Source of the DNA: Clostridiales bacterium
GTDB taxonomy: Bacteria; Bacillota; Clostridia; Oscillospirales; Acutalibacteraceae
Reading direction: 5' to 3'
Assembly (NCBI GenBank): GCA_012839185.1
Contig: DUNU01000013.1
Span: forward strand, 1-64,000
Length of the DNA: 64,000 nt
Of this stretch, positions 14,496 through 23,082 are shown one piece after another; positions within the stretch are counted from its first letter, which is position 1, and each line of letters begins with the position of its first letter. A program made the translations under genes and the position numbers. The notes beneath the pieces were generated by a model. It did no database searches. It saw only the letters and a program-made list of their open reading frames with translations, and was not told the origin of the DNA.

Positions 14496-16502
14496 TTAAT
14501 TTAAGTTAAGAAATAAATCAAATTTATCTTTATCTAAAAATACTCGTTCGCCGTTTTCGTCAATATGCGAAAAATCTTCTTTATTCAAAATAAATTCAAC
14601 CAGCGTTTTTTGTTTCGGTTCAAGATGGATTTTCTTAAAACGGGTTAAGGATTTTATCGGTTGATTTACAGCATCTTTTTCCGACTTAAAGAGCATAACA
14701 ACCTCTTTTCCTGCACGTTCTCCGACATTTTCAACGCCGATTATTACTTTTAATTCATCACCCGAAACTTCAATATTTTCTATATCAGAAACAAATTTCG
14801 TATAAGACAAACCAAAACCGAAAGGATATTCGGGCTGACCGCGAAAATATCTGTAAGTCCGATTTTTCATCGAATAATCCTCAAAATCGGGCAAATCGTC
14901 GGTTGAAGAATAAAAGGTAATCGGTAGTTTTCCGCTTGGATTATATTCACCAAAGAGCAGGCGAGCTATGGCAGCACCGCCCATTTCTCCGGGATAAAAA
15001 CAATGGAAAATTCCTCTTGCCTTGTCTTTTGCCTCTCCCAAGGCAACCCCGCCGCCGCAGAACATAAGAATAATTATGTTGTCATTAACTTCTTTTACGG
15101 CATCGAGCAACTTCATCTGACAATCGGGCAACTCAATTTTAATACGATCGCCGGCACAATAGGGATTGTTCGCATCGCCCTCTTCTCCCTCAAAATCCGC
15201 AGTATAACCCAAACAAAGTAAAGCAATATCGCTGTTTTCGGCAAGAGCAACTGCTTTTGAAAGCAAATTCTCATCACTTTCAAAATAATCAGAGCCTTGT
15301 TCATATCCGACATTATCAGTCCCCAAATAATCACACATTCCTTTATAAACCGTGTGATATTCTACAGGTGTCCCGTTATAATTTCCGAGCAAAACGCTTT
15401 GGCTGTTGCCGTTTGGTCCGATAACTGCGATTTTTCCGATATTCTTATTTAACGGCAAAATACCGTCATTTTTAAGCATCACAATACTTTCACTCGCTGC
15501 CTTTAATGATAGTTCTCTGTGTTCTTCGCAAGCGATAACATCGGAGGAAATTTCGTCATATTCGGTCTTTTCATCAAACATTCCGAGTTTGAATCGAGCA
15601 TTCAATGTCCGTTTCAAGGCAATGTCAATATCATCCTCGTCAATCAAATCCGTTTCGTAAGCATCGACAAGATTTTCATATACAGTACCGCAGTTTAAGT
15701 CGCAGCCGGCTTTTATTGAAAGTGCAGCGGCTTCGGTTTTGTTTGGAGCATATTTATGATTTTCGCTTATATCAAAAATTGCACCGCAATCGGACACGAC
15801 ATGCCCTTCAAAACCCCATTTTTTACGCAAAATTTCAGTCAAAAGATATTCATTACAGCAGGCAGGTGTGCCGTTGACTGCATTATACGCACCCATAACC
15901 GCCTCAACTTTGGCTTTTCTGACACATTTCTCAAAGGCAGGTAAATAAGTTTCAACCAAATCTTTTTCAGAAACTTCGGCATTAAAAGAATGTCTGCCCT
16001 TTTCGGGACCTGAATGTACGGCGAAATGTTTTGCACAAGCGGCGGCACGAAGGTGTTTTGCACCGTTATTCTGCAAATTTTCGATAAATGCACAAGCAAG
16101 TTTCCCCGTCAGATACGGGTCTTCACCGTAGGTTTCCTGACCTCTTCCCCAGCGAGGATCACGGAAAATATTGATATTCGGACTCCAGTAAGTAAGACCG
16201 TGATACTGAGCAATTTCGTCTTTTTCTTTGGCTTTGTTATATTTCGCCCGACCTTCGATTGATATGGCGGTGGCAATTTCAGCAAGCAAATCTTCATCCC
16301 AAGTGGCGGCAAGCCCGATTGCCTGCGGAAAAACGGTAGCCTTTCCCGCCCTTGCAACGCCGTGCAGAGCCTCATTCCACCAATTATATTTCTTAATATT
16401 CAGTCGCTCAATCCCAGCTGCGGAATTTGTCAGTTGACTTACTTTCTCCTCAATCGTCATCTGCTTAATTTTCTCGGAGATTTCTTTGCTATAATTTTTC
16501 AT
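14496..16502 (-). CDS. Glycoside hydrolase family 3 (beta-xylosidase/beta-glucosidase type)
   Basis: 668 residues. Domain 1: WWNEALHGVARAG, PNINIFRDPRWGRGQETYGED, CAKHFAVHSGPE, and the nucleophile Asp in HVVSDCGAI. Domain 2: SIVMLKNDGILPL, IAVIGPNG and GEYNPSGKLPITF; a fibronectin-III-like domain ends the protein (GFGLSYTKF onwards). The NWWNEALHG and SDCGAI forms are usual in GH3 beta-xylosidases, so xylo-oligosaccharides are the likeliest substrate, but beta-glucosidase cannot be excluded. No signal peptide, so intracellular. Monocistronic, convergent with the tRNAs. Confidence 0.93.
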   Translation of the reverse strand: MKNYSKEISEKIKQMTIEEKVSQLTNSAAGIERLNIKKYNWWNEALHGVARAGKATVFPQAIGLAATWDEDLLAEIATAISIEGRAKYNKAKEKDEIAQYHGLTYWSPNINIFRDPRWGRGQETYGEDPYLTGKLACAFIENLQNNGAKHLRAAACAKHFAVHSGPEKGRHSFNAEVSEKDLVETYLPAFEKCVRKAKVEAVMGAYNAVNGTPACCNEYLLTEILRKKWGFEGHVVSDCGAIFDISENHKYAPNKTEAAALSIKAGCDLNCGTVYENLVDAYETDLIDEDDIDIALKRTLNARFKLGMFDEKTEYDEISSDVIACEEHRELSLKAASESIVMLKNDGILPLNKNIGKIAVIGPNGNSQSVLLGNYNGTPVEYHTVYKGMCDYLGTDNVGYEQGSDYFESDENLLSKAVALAENSDIALLCLGYTADFEGEEGDANNPYCAGDRIKIELPDCQMKLLDAVKEVNDNIIILMFCGGGVALGEAKDKARGIFHCFYPGEMGGAAIARLLFGEYNPSGKLPITFYSSTDDLPDFEDYSMKNRTYRYFRGQPEYPFGFGLSYTKFVSDIENIEVSGDELKVIIGVENVGERAGKEVVMLFKSEKDAVNQPIKSLTRFKKIHLEPKQKTLVEFILNKEDFSHIDENGERVFLDKDKFDLFLNLN

Positions 16503-16656
16503 AACTTCCTTCCCCTTAATTATCAGTTTTTGATTTATGCAATATCTATTAATAGTATTATACCAACATAATATCCAAATTACAATATTAAAATTTAGTT
16601 TTGATACCGAACAATCAAATTCAATACAAATAAAATAAGAGCTGAAAAATCAGCTC

Positions 16657-17202
16657 CTATTTATCTGCAATCTGTCCTTTGAAAAGTTTTCTTAAAAGTT
16701 CAGAGAGAGGTATTATCAAAAAACCGGTAACAATATTCCCCGCCGCATGAACCGCGTCCCAAGGCAAGCCGGCAATTATCCAAGAAATCATACCTTTGAA
16801 ATCCAAACCGAAAAGAAGAGCCTGAGCAGGTGCATACAATGTGCCGAATAACAGCCCATGCAAACCGCAAACAAGCGGATAAACAACAATTGCGATTTTC
16901 TTGGGCATATTCTTAGGCAATAACATAGTAACCGCCCATAAGACTGTCCAGATATACAAATAGGGTATCCACCAAGTCGCAAAACCGGCATATAATCCGT
17001 TAATAAAAACATAAACATAAATCGGGAATAATGCTTTTTTACGAAAAACTAAGGTATAAACCATAGTAAACATTCCGAGCAGGTGAATGTTCGGCAGAAA
17101 CTCAAGAATTATTTTTGAGCAAAACATTATTGTGCCTAACAAGGCAAAAACAACAATTTCTTTTGTGGTTAACGCTTTGCTCTTTTTATTTTGAGTATTC
17201 AA
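16657..17202 (-). CDS. ECF transporter S component
   Basis: 181 residues with about five to six membrane helices, the size and layout of ECF S components (VVFALLGTIMFCSKIILEFLP at the N-terminus, WIIAGLPWDAVHAAGN near the end). It would capture a micronutrient and dock on a shared EcfAAT module, which is not in this window. The start is TTG at 17202, overlapping the DUF4430 gene by 17 nt, so translation is probably coupled. A cobalamin riboswitch controls the pair, pointing to a corrinoid or a related ligand. Confidence 0.8.
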   Translation of the reverse strand: MNTQNKKSKALTTKEIVVFALLGTIMFCSKIILEFLPNIHLLGMFTMVYTLVFRKKALFPIYVYVFINGLYAGFATWWIPYLYIWTVLWAVTMLLPKNMPKKIAIVVYPLVCGLHGLLFGTLYAPAQALLFGLDFKGMISWIIAGLPWDAVHAAGNIVTGFLIIPLSELLRKLFKGQIADK

Positions 17203-17614
17203 GTCGATAAATTACACCTTCGGTAATATCCGTACTGTCAACACCGGCGTTTGCATATTCACCGTCAACATAGAATGCCCAATAGCTTGCATTAACGTCA
17301 TAATCTGCAAGAATTCCGTTTACCGTCTTGATGTAAAGACCGAATTCGGTTTCATCACCCGTTATAAGTTCGTTTTCAAAAAGTGCTTCTCCAACGGTTT
17401 TGGCATCGGTCTTAATTGTGAAAGTAACAGTTTTGTCCTCAGCCTTGACTTCAACAACGAGTGTCTTTTCGCCGGAACCGAGTTCGGTGTTACTTACATA
17501 TTTAGCATCTGCCCATAAGCCTGTTTCTTGATTGGAATTTTTGCAGGCGGAAAAACCAAGAACGCAAGCAAATACTAAAATGATTGAAATAACAGAATAA
17601 ATAGTTTTCTTCAT
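17186..17614 (-). CDS. DUF4430 lipoprotein (transcobalamin-like binding protein)
   Basis: 142 residues; start at 17614 with GGAAGGATG upstream. Signal peptide with lipobox LGFSAC (Cys near residue 24), then a DUF4430 domain: TVTFTIKTDAKTVGEALFE, GLYIKTVNGILADYDVNASYWAFYVDGEYANAGVDS. This fold matches the C-terminal domain of transcobalamin/intrinsic factor. As a surface lipoprotein encoded with an S component under a cobalamin leader, it is likely an extracellular corrinoid capture protein handing ligand to the ECF importer (inference from context). Confidence 0.85.
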   Translation of the reverse strand: MKKTIYSVISIILVFACVLGFSACKNSNQETGLWADAKYVSNTELGSGEKTLVVEVKAEDKTVTFTIKTDAKTVGEALFENELITGDETEFGLYIKTVNGILADYDVNASYWAFYVDGEYANAGVDSTDITEGVIYRLEYSK

Positions 17615-17654
17615 TTTGAAACATCCTTCCTTTAATTTCAAAAGGATAAATAAA

Positions 17655-17928
17655 AGCACCCTTCATGAAGGATGCGTGTAAAATTTCGGTATCCTGCTCA
17701 TACCAAAATACAGGATTAAATAAATCCTTAACTCAACACGAATCTCTTCATTTGCCCAAGAGAGTTTTTATGTGTCACAGACCGATAAGCATTCCGACTT
17801 GACTTAAAAAAGAGATACGGTAATGGCTGTTGCTGCGGATTCTCACCGCGATTTCCTTATCCCCGAACATATTTAATATGCCCGACAATGAATGAGAACA
17901 TTCAATGACCTGTGTTTATTCTTTTGTA
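17655..17928 (-). promoter_or_regulatory. Cobalamin riboswitch with terminator
   Basis: On the minus strand: GGGGATAAGGAAAT, then GGTGAGAATCC (17837-17847), GCAGCAACAGCC, and a B12-box-like AAGTCGGAATGC...CGGTCTGTGAC (about 17775-17800). This is the cobalamin riboswitch core order. A 9-bp hairpin at 17656-17675 (GCATCCTTC/GAAGGGTGC) followed by TTTTATTTATCC is the expression platform, just before the DUF4430 gene. Ligand binding should terminate transcription when B12 is plentiful. Confidence 0.85.
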
Positions 17929-17933
17929 AAATT

Positions 17934-17962
17934 ATTCTATCATATAAATTTCAATTTGTCAA
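17934..17962 (-). promoter_or_regulatory. Promoter of the cobalamin-riboswitch transcript
   Basis: TTGACA (17957-17962), 17-bp spacer, TAGAAT (17934-17939) on the minus strand. Confidence 0.8.
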
Positions 17963-17992
17963 GATGTTAAGCCCTCCTTAAATCATCTTTAT

Positions 17993-18658
17993 TTAATTCA
18001 CTTTTTCAAACTGCATAATAAATTCTTCCAAATCAAAACCTATCGGCGGGATGCACATAAATGCCGAAAGATTGCCTTGACTCGTTTTAAGAAGATATTG
18101 ACAGCGGATATATTGGTTCTCTTTTTTTATTATAAAACTACCTTTATACCAACCCGTAAATGCATAAAACTCGTGATCGACACGAGCGGCAGATAAAGGG
18201 GAAATTTTCCAAGCATATTCTTTACCTTTTCTGCCCGTCATCAATAATTTATAAATCAAACGCATCCCGTTTGAAGGATATGTCCCCACACTATACCAAA
18301 GATTCAGATCCAATTCTTCATCGGATATCCACTTTTCAACTGAAATTGAATAATTATCTCTTTCTTCCTTATACTTTGAATAACTTTTGATTTCGTCTGA
18401 CTCACTATCCGGTTGCGGTTCTCCGAAATCCAGAGCAGATAATGTATCCCAAATTTTTTCTGCGGTAACCTTGTTTATATTCGGCACTCTGACATAAATG
18501 CCGAAAAAGAACATAAAGAAAAATATAGTTGCAGTAGTTATTAAAGTGACGATTTGTGCTTTCCTCTTTTTCCTGAAAATCAGCAATAATAACAGACATA
18601 AGATAGGAACAGCCGTTATCATAATCCATCTGACAAATAAAATGTTTTCACGAAACAT
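17993..18658 (-). CDS. Membrane-anchored protein of unknown function, paralogue 1
   Basis: 221 residues with two N-terminal membrane helices (about residues 10-30 and 35-57) and a C-terminal soluble domain starting at YVRVPNINKVTAEKIW. A GGGGGA ribosome site precedes the ATG. It is a close paralogue of the next gene: the ends share NLSAFMCIPPIGFDLEEFIM and the second helix TIFFFMFFFGIYVRVPNIN is identical. The family was not recognised. The soluble domain has paired Trp/Tyr strands (FYAFTGWYKGSFIIKK) and looks like a beta-rich extracytoplasmic domain. Confidence 0.75.
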   Translation of the reverse strand: MFRENILFVRWIMITAVPILCLLLLLIFRKKRKAQIVTLITTATIFFFMFFFGIYVRVPNINKVTAEKIWDTLSALDFGEPQPDSESDEIKSYSKYKEERDNYSISVEKWISDEELDLNLWYSVGTYPSNGMRLIYKLLMTGRKGKEYAWKISPLSAARVDHEFYAFTGWYKGSFIIKKENQYIRCQYLLKTSQGNLSAFMCIPPIGFDLEEFIMQFEKVN

Positions 18659-18692
18659 AATTTAATATCCCCCTTAAGTTAAAATATCTATT

Positions 18693-19355
18693 TCACGCCT
18701 CAGCAAACTGCATAATAAATTCTTCCAAATCAAAACCTATCGGCGGAATGCACATAAATGCCGAAAGATTGCCTGTGCTTGTTTTTATTCCGTAAGTACA
18801 TCGGATATATTGAACGTCTTTTTTTATTATAAAACTACCGTTATACCAACCCGTAAATGCATAAATATCATGGGATACTCTACCGGCATACAAAGGTGAG
18901 ATTTTCCATGCATATTTAGTGCCTTCTCCATCTGTCGGTAATAATTCGTAAATTAAACGCAGCCCATTTGGAGGATATGAACCCCGCCTATACCAAAGAT
19001 CCAGATCCAATACTTCATTAGATGTCCACTTTTCAACTATAATTTTATATTTATCTCTATCTTCCTCATAGGTAGCATAATTTTTGATTTCACTTGATTC
19101 AAAATCCGGTCTCGGTTCTCCAAAATCCAAAGCAGATAACGTGTCCCAAATTTTTTCTGCGTTATCCTCGTTTATATTCGGCACTCTGACATAAATGCCG
19201 AAAAAGAACATAAAGAAAAATATTGTTGCAACAGCCGTTAAAGTGAGAATTTGTAATTTTCTCTCTTTCCTTGAAATAATGAGCAAAATAATGCTGACGA
19301 TAGGAACAACCGTTACCATAAACAATCTTACCAATAAAGTATAATCACGAAGCAT
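18693..19355 (-). CDS. Membrane-anchored protein of unknown function, paralogue 2
   Basis: 220 residues, the tandem duplicate of the gene 34 nt downstream: same two-helix N-terminus, same IWDTLSALDFGEP segment, same IYAFTGWYNGSFIIKK and same C-terminal IPPIGFDLEEFIMQF. Even the ribosome site (GGGGGATAAATT before the ATG) is copied, so the duplication included upstream sequence and is fairly recent. Differences cluster in the soluble domain. Function unknown. Confidence 0.75.
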   Translation of the reverse strand: MLRDYTLLVRLFMVTVVPIVSIILLIISRKERKLQILTLTAVATIFFFMFFFGIYVRVPNINEDNAEKIWDTLSALDFGEPRPDFESSEIKNYATYEEDRDKYKIIVEKWTSNEVLDLDLWYRRGSYPPNGLRLIYELLPTDGEGTKYAWKISPLYAGRVSHDIYAFTGWYNGSFIIKKDVQYIRCTYGIKTSTGNLSAFMCIPPIGFDLEEFIMQFAEA

Positions 19356-19399
19356 AATTTATCCCCCTTATTTCTGATATAAATGCGTATAAATGAATT

Positions 19400-19891
19400 T
19401 CAAATGGATTTTGACACACAATAATAAAGACCGCTTTCCTTGTCATAGACAAACAAGGCTCTGTGCCAGCCGAGCATTCCGGTATCATCTTCAATATTGA
19501 TAAATTCTTTCAAAGAATAATCATACAGACAATAATATGAATTGTCTGAAATATCGTCAAGTAAATATGTTTTGAAATTATATGTGAAATAATCTCTTAT
19601 GTCTGAAATGTTTTCTTCGTCAATTTTATTCCAAACAGCATTATTCAAATCCTGTTCCGCCTGCTGTTTTTCATCGGGTGAAAGTTTATATTTCCAAATA
19701 ATATGTTCATCTATACTGAATACAGCCGAATTTTTGTAATTGTCCGCCATGCCGTCGGGGACAAAAATTATCTCGTGAACATCATTGAGGGTTTTTGAAA
19801 CTGTCCGACATGAAACAGAATAAGAAACAGAAACAATAAGAACTAAAACGAATAAAATTAAAAGAACTAATAATTTTCTATGTTTTTTCAT
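19400..19891 (-). CDS. Small membrane-anchored or secreted protein, unknown
   Basis: 163 residues from 19891 (MKKHRKLLVLLILF), where GAGGAG sits 8 nt upstream; an ATG 5 codons earlier overlaps that site. It has a positively charged N-terminus and one hydrophobic helix, then a soluble domain ending CVSKSI. No lipobox is seen. It lies 44 nt upstream of the duplicated membrane-protein genes in the same direction and may be co-transcribed. Not recognised. Confidence 0.6.
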   Translation of the reverse strand: MKKHRKLLVLLILFVLVLIVSVSYSVSCRTVSKTLNDVHEIIFVPDGMADNYKNSAVFSIDEHIIWKYKLSPDEKQQAEQDLNNAVWNKIDEENISDIRDYFTYNFKTYLLDDISDNSYYCLYDYSLKEFINIEDDTGMLGWHRALFVYDKESGLYYCVSKSI

Positions 19892-20023
19892 TTTTTTACT
19901 CCTCATAAATTAAAACAATAAAACTATACAACCATAGTGAAAAATATAATTGTACGCCGAATTTTAATAAATTAAAGTTATGCTCCTCATTTTTAACCTA
20001 AGAGCAAAGGTTTCATAAACTTT

Positions 20024-20098
20024 TGGCACCCTCTGCGAGAATCGAACTCACAACGAACCCTTAGGAGGGGTTTATTATATCCATTTAACTAAGAGGGC
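20024..20098 (-). tRNA. tRNA-Arg (anticodon CCT)
   Basis: On the minus strand: acceptor GCCCTCT/AGAGGGT (G:T at the end), anticodon stem AACCC/GGGTT around CTCCTAA (CCT), T loop TTCGATT, encoded CCA (20024-20026). Confidence 0.92.
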
Positions 20099-20141
20099 TT
20101 GTGCTAATATTTTACTTCATATCTATATAAATGTCAAGATA

Positions 20142-20170
20142 AAAATAAGCCCGCAAAAGCGGACTTAAAG
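20142..20170 (-). terminator. Terminator of the queT-response regulator-kinase operon
   Basis: Minus strand AAGTCCGC-TTTT-GCGGGCTT followed by ATTTTT, immediately after the kinase stop. Confidence 0.85.
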
Positions 20171-20171
20171 C

Positions 20172-21686
20172 TTAATCATTGAATTCGTATATGTCTACAT
20201 TCATTGCCACATCAAACCAAAAAGAAACACCGTCGGGTTCATTTTTGACACCATATTTTTGCTTATGCAGATTCTGAATGGAAGAAACAATCGTAAGTCC
20301 CAGACCGAAACGACCTGCCGCACGTGACATGCTCTTGTCGGCACGATAGAAAGATGTCCAGATTTTGTTTATATCCTTTTCGGCTATGTTCTTTCCGGTA
20401 TTAAAAATGCTTACACGACATTTGTCCCCGAGAACCTCGGCAGATACACGAATAATCTTCTCTCCGTCAACATGAGATACGGCGTTAGATAAGAGATTGT
20501 TGACAACGGAGCTTATTAGCATGCCGTCTCCGCTGACGCAAAGACCTTCGGAAATGTTATTCTCGGCAGTAATATCATTTTCACTGAGTTTATTTCTGTT
20601 GCGGATAAACCAGTCATCAATAAGTTCTTTGATGTCAAACTTCTCAATATGGAGTTGTTGCCCGCCGGATTGATATTTGATAATTTCAAGAAGACGAAGA
20701 ACCAGTTCGTGCATTCTGCCGGTTTCATCCATGATAATATCACAATATTGCGATGCTGTTTCGGGGTCTTCATTAAGGCTTAATTTCACACCTTCTGTGT
20801 AACCCTGAATAATGGAAATCGGTGTTTTCAATTCATGAGATACACTTGAAATGAAGTCAGTTCGAAGATGATCAATTGTTCTTTCGTTTTCAATGTCTTT
20901 CTCAAGCTGACGATTTTTTTCCTGAAGTTCAGTCAATGCCATATCCAAAGAATCGGACATTTTGTTTATGCTTTTGGACAAGACAGATGTCTCCTTGAAT
21001 TTTGTCGGAGGACATTTTTCGCTAAAATCCAGTTGAGACATTTTCTCAGTAACATTGCTTATTTTAATCAGAGGGGCAGAAAAACGTTGTGCGAAAATAC
21101 GAATAATAAATGTGCTGATAAAGACCAAGGCAACAGCCATAATAACCAGAAACTTAATCGCGATTTCGCTTACTTGATCCATTGCAGTCTTTTGAGTGTA
21201 TATTTTTATTGTCCGACCACTCGGCATTTTTTCAACGAGAACAATATATTCAAGTGTTACATCAGCAGTGTTATCAGCTTCAACAACGACATATTTATCA
21301 CCTTCAATAAAATTGGTACGCTGTTCATAATCTCGTATATACTTTTTGTCAAGATACTTTATATTAGTATAATCGCCGTCATAATCGGATGAATACACTA
21401 AATTTCCGTCCATTTCAAAAATTTCAATATCTACACTGAATCTGCGTTCAATCGCGTTGATTAAGGCTTGTCTGTCGGAAGCAACATAGCTCTTTTCAAT
21501 TTCTGATGCCACATCCCATTTTTCCCATAATGTTTCGAAAATGGAATATACATTCAGAAGTCTTGTATCAACTAATATTACAACCAAAACGAAAACAATT
21601 ATAATAGCAAGAACCTGTACAAACAGATGCCATTGTACACTTCTTTGTTGTGATACAGGTTTTTCCTTTGCTTTTTTATTATTCAT
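20172..21686 (-). CDS. Sensor histidine kinase (two-component system)
   Basis: 504 residues: membrane helix at about 20-42, an extracytoplasmic sensor domain to about 165, second helix at about 170-192, HAMP to about 245, a coiled-coil (ALTELQEKNRQLEKDIENE), HisKA with phospho-acceptor His in SSVSHELKTPISIIQGY, and HATPase with N box NLLSNAVSH and GRFGLGLTIV. It is paired with the response regulator 3 nt upstream. The signal is unknown. The same transcript probably begins at a preQ1 riboswitch and queT. Confidence 0.92.
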   Translation of the reverse strand: MNNKKAKEKPVSQQRSVQWHLFVQVLAIIIVFVLVVILVDTRLLNVYSIFETLWEKWDVASEIEKSYVASDRQALINAIERRFSVDIEIFEMDGNLVYSSDYDGDYTNIKYLDKKYIRDYEQRTNFIEGDKYVVVEADNTADVTLEYIVLVEKMPSGRTIKIYTQKTAMDQVSEIAIKFLVIMAVALVFISTFIIRIFAQRFSAPLIKISNVTEKMSQLDFSEKCPPTKFKETSVLSKSINKMSDSLDMALTELQEKNRQLEKDIENERTIDHLRTDFISSVSHELKTPISIIQGYTEGVKLSLNEDPETASQYCDIIMDETGRMHELVLRLLEIIKYQSGGQQLHIEKFDIKELIDDWFIRNRNKLSENDITAENNISEGLCVSGDGMLISSVVNNLLSNAVSHVDGEKIIRVSAEVLGDKCRVSIFNTGKNIAEKDINKIWTSFYRADKSMSRAAGRFGLGLTIVSSIQNLHKQKYGVKNEPDGVSFWFDVAMNVDIYEFND

Positions 21687-21688
21687 AA

Positions 21689-22378
21689 TCAGTCGTCTGA
21701 CTCTCCGGGTTCGATTTTATATCCGATACCGTATATAGTTTTAATGTGATCTGTTCCCCACTGACCGAGCTTGGTACGCAAACGGGCAACGTGGGAGTCA
21801 ACAGTACGGACATCGCCATAAAAATCAAAGCCCCAAATCTCATTCAAAAGAGCTTCACGAGTAAAAACCTTATCAAGATTGGATAAGAGTTTTACAAGAA
21901 TATTGTACTCTTTGAGTGTGAGTGTAATCGCATTTGTTTCTCCGATACGGACAGAATGAGCGTTCTGGTCAACCTTCAGACCGTCAAGGGAAAGAACTTC
22001 CAATTCCGTCTCACCGATACCGCGTTTCAAAATAACGGAAACCCGTTTCATTAAAACTGTCGGACTAAACGGTTTTGTTACATAATCATCAGCACCGGCT
22101 TCAAAGCCCATAAGTTCGTCAAACTCCTGACTACGGGCAGTAAGCATAATGACGGGAACATTCTTTTTTTCTTTAATTCTTCTGCAACATTCCCAACCAT
22201 CCATCTGCGGCATCATAACGTCCAGGATGACAAGTGCGGTATCAGGGTTTTGTTCAAATAAAGCAAGAGCTACAGTACCGTCTTCCGCCTGTAACGCATC
22301 ATACCCTTCTTTTTTAAGAAAATCAGCAACTAATCTGCGAATAAGTTCTTCGTCGTCAGCAATAATTATCTTTTTCAT
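21689..22378 (-). CDS. Response regulator, OmpR/PhoB family
   Basis: 229 residues. Receiver domain: acidic pair DDEE near residue 8, phospho-acceptor Asp in ALVILDVMMPQMDGWE, then MLTARS and Lys in YVTKPFSP. The C-terminal winged helix has LTLKEYNIL, FTREALLNEIWGF and RTVDSHVARLRTKLG. Its ATG overlaps the queT stop (ATGA), so translation is coupled to queT; the kinase follows after 3 nt. Regulon unknown. Confidence 0.95.
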   Translation of the reverse strand: MKKIIIADDEELIRRLVADFLKKEGYDALQAEDGTVALALFEQNPDTALVILDVMMPQMDGWECCRRIKEKKNVPVIMLTARSQEFDELMGFEAGADDYVTKPFSPTVLMKRVSVILKRGIGETELEVLSLDGLKVDQNAHSVRIGETNAITLTLKEYNILVKLLSNLDKVFTREALLNEIWGFDFYGDVRTVDSHVARLRTKLGQWGTDHIKTIYGIGYKIEPGESDD

Positions 22379-22881
22379 GTCTTCCCTTTCAAAATATTAT
22401 TTTTATATAATAACACTGTAAGCGGTATTCCGCCAACTGTAATAACTGCCAATTCACCCAGGAAAACAGGTGCGGCGAGTGTTAAAAACGGGACTAAACC
22501 GTAATTATCACTTACCCACATCAATTCAAAACCCACAAATATTGCATTGATAATAACCGGTGCTATCAGTGATACTATCGGCACTTTCCGGATTTTGATA
22601 TTTCGACAATAGCGTGTAATCAATCCGGCAATTAAAGTTGCCGCCGTACCAACTACAATATCAATAACACCCAACGTACTTGTAATGTTTGCAATCATAC
22701 ATCCGATTGCAAGTCCCCATATTCCCGCAGGTGTAAACAACGGAAGGACTGTCAATATCTCTGATAATCGAAACTGTATGGAGCCATATGCAAGACCGAA
22801 TGAAGATGAAACAAAGGTCAATGCAACATACAAAGCGGCAATAACTCCGCCTTGAACTACATAAAGTGTCTTTTTATTCAA
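22375..22881 (-). CDS. queT: Queuosine precursor ECF transporter S component QueT
   Basis: 168 residues with about five to six helices; matches QueT (GGVIAALYVALTFVSSSFG, IQFRLSEILTVLPLFTP, GLAIGCMIANI). It imports preQ1 or a related queuosine precursor with an EcfAAT module encoded elsewhere. The start is TTG at 22881; AAGGAG 8 nt upstream lies inside the preQ1 riboswitch, and no ATG is placed sensibly. It overlaps the downstream regulator gene by 4 nt. Confidence 0.92.
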   Translation of the reverse strand: MNKKTLYVVQGGVIAALYVALTFVSSSFGLAYGSIQFRLSEILTVLPLFTPAGIWGLAIGCMIANITSTLGVIDIVVGTAATLIAGLITRYCRNIKIRKVPIVSLIAPVIINAIFVGFELMWVSDNYGLVPFLTLAAPVFLGELAVITVGGIPLTVLLYKNNILKGKT

Positions 22882-22887
22882 TTTTAT

Positions 22888-22932
22888 TCTCCTTAGTTTT
22901 GTTTTAGGTCAGGATGGTTTCGAACTGACCGA
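22888..22932 (-). promoter_or_regulatory. PreQ1-I riboswitch
   Basis: Minus strand: P1 stem CGGTCAG/CTGACC around TTCGAAACCATC, then the A-rich tail TAAAACAAAACTAAGGAG, in which ACTA can pair with the loop to form the H-type pseudoknot. The tail ends in the ribosome site of queT, so ligand binding should hide it: translational control by preQ1. Confidence 0.85.
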
Positions 22933-22991
22933 ATAACAAAATAATATGTTATTCTTATATAATTATAACAAATTATAATTATTTTGTCAAC

Positions 22992-23025
22992 AAGAAAAAC
23001 AGCCCGACACGAATACCGAGCTGTT
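22992..23025 (-). terminator. Terminator downstream of the MFS permease gene
   Basis: Minus strand hairpin AACAGC...GCTGTT (with weaker inner pairs) followed by TTTTCTTG, 60 bp after the permease stop. Confidence 0.65.
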
Positions 23026-23082
23026 AAACTAAATTTAGATAATTAAACTTACATTAAATGGGGTTGTGATTAAAAAATCTGT

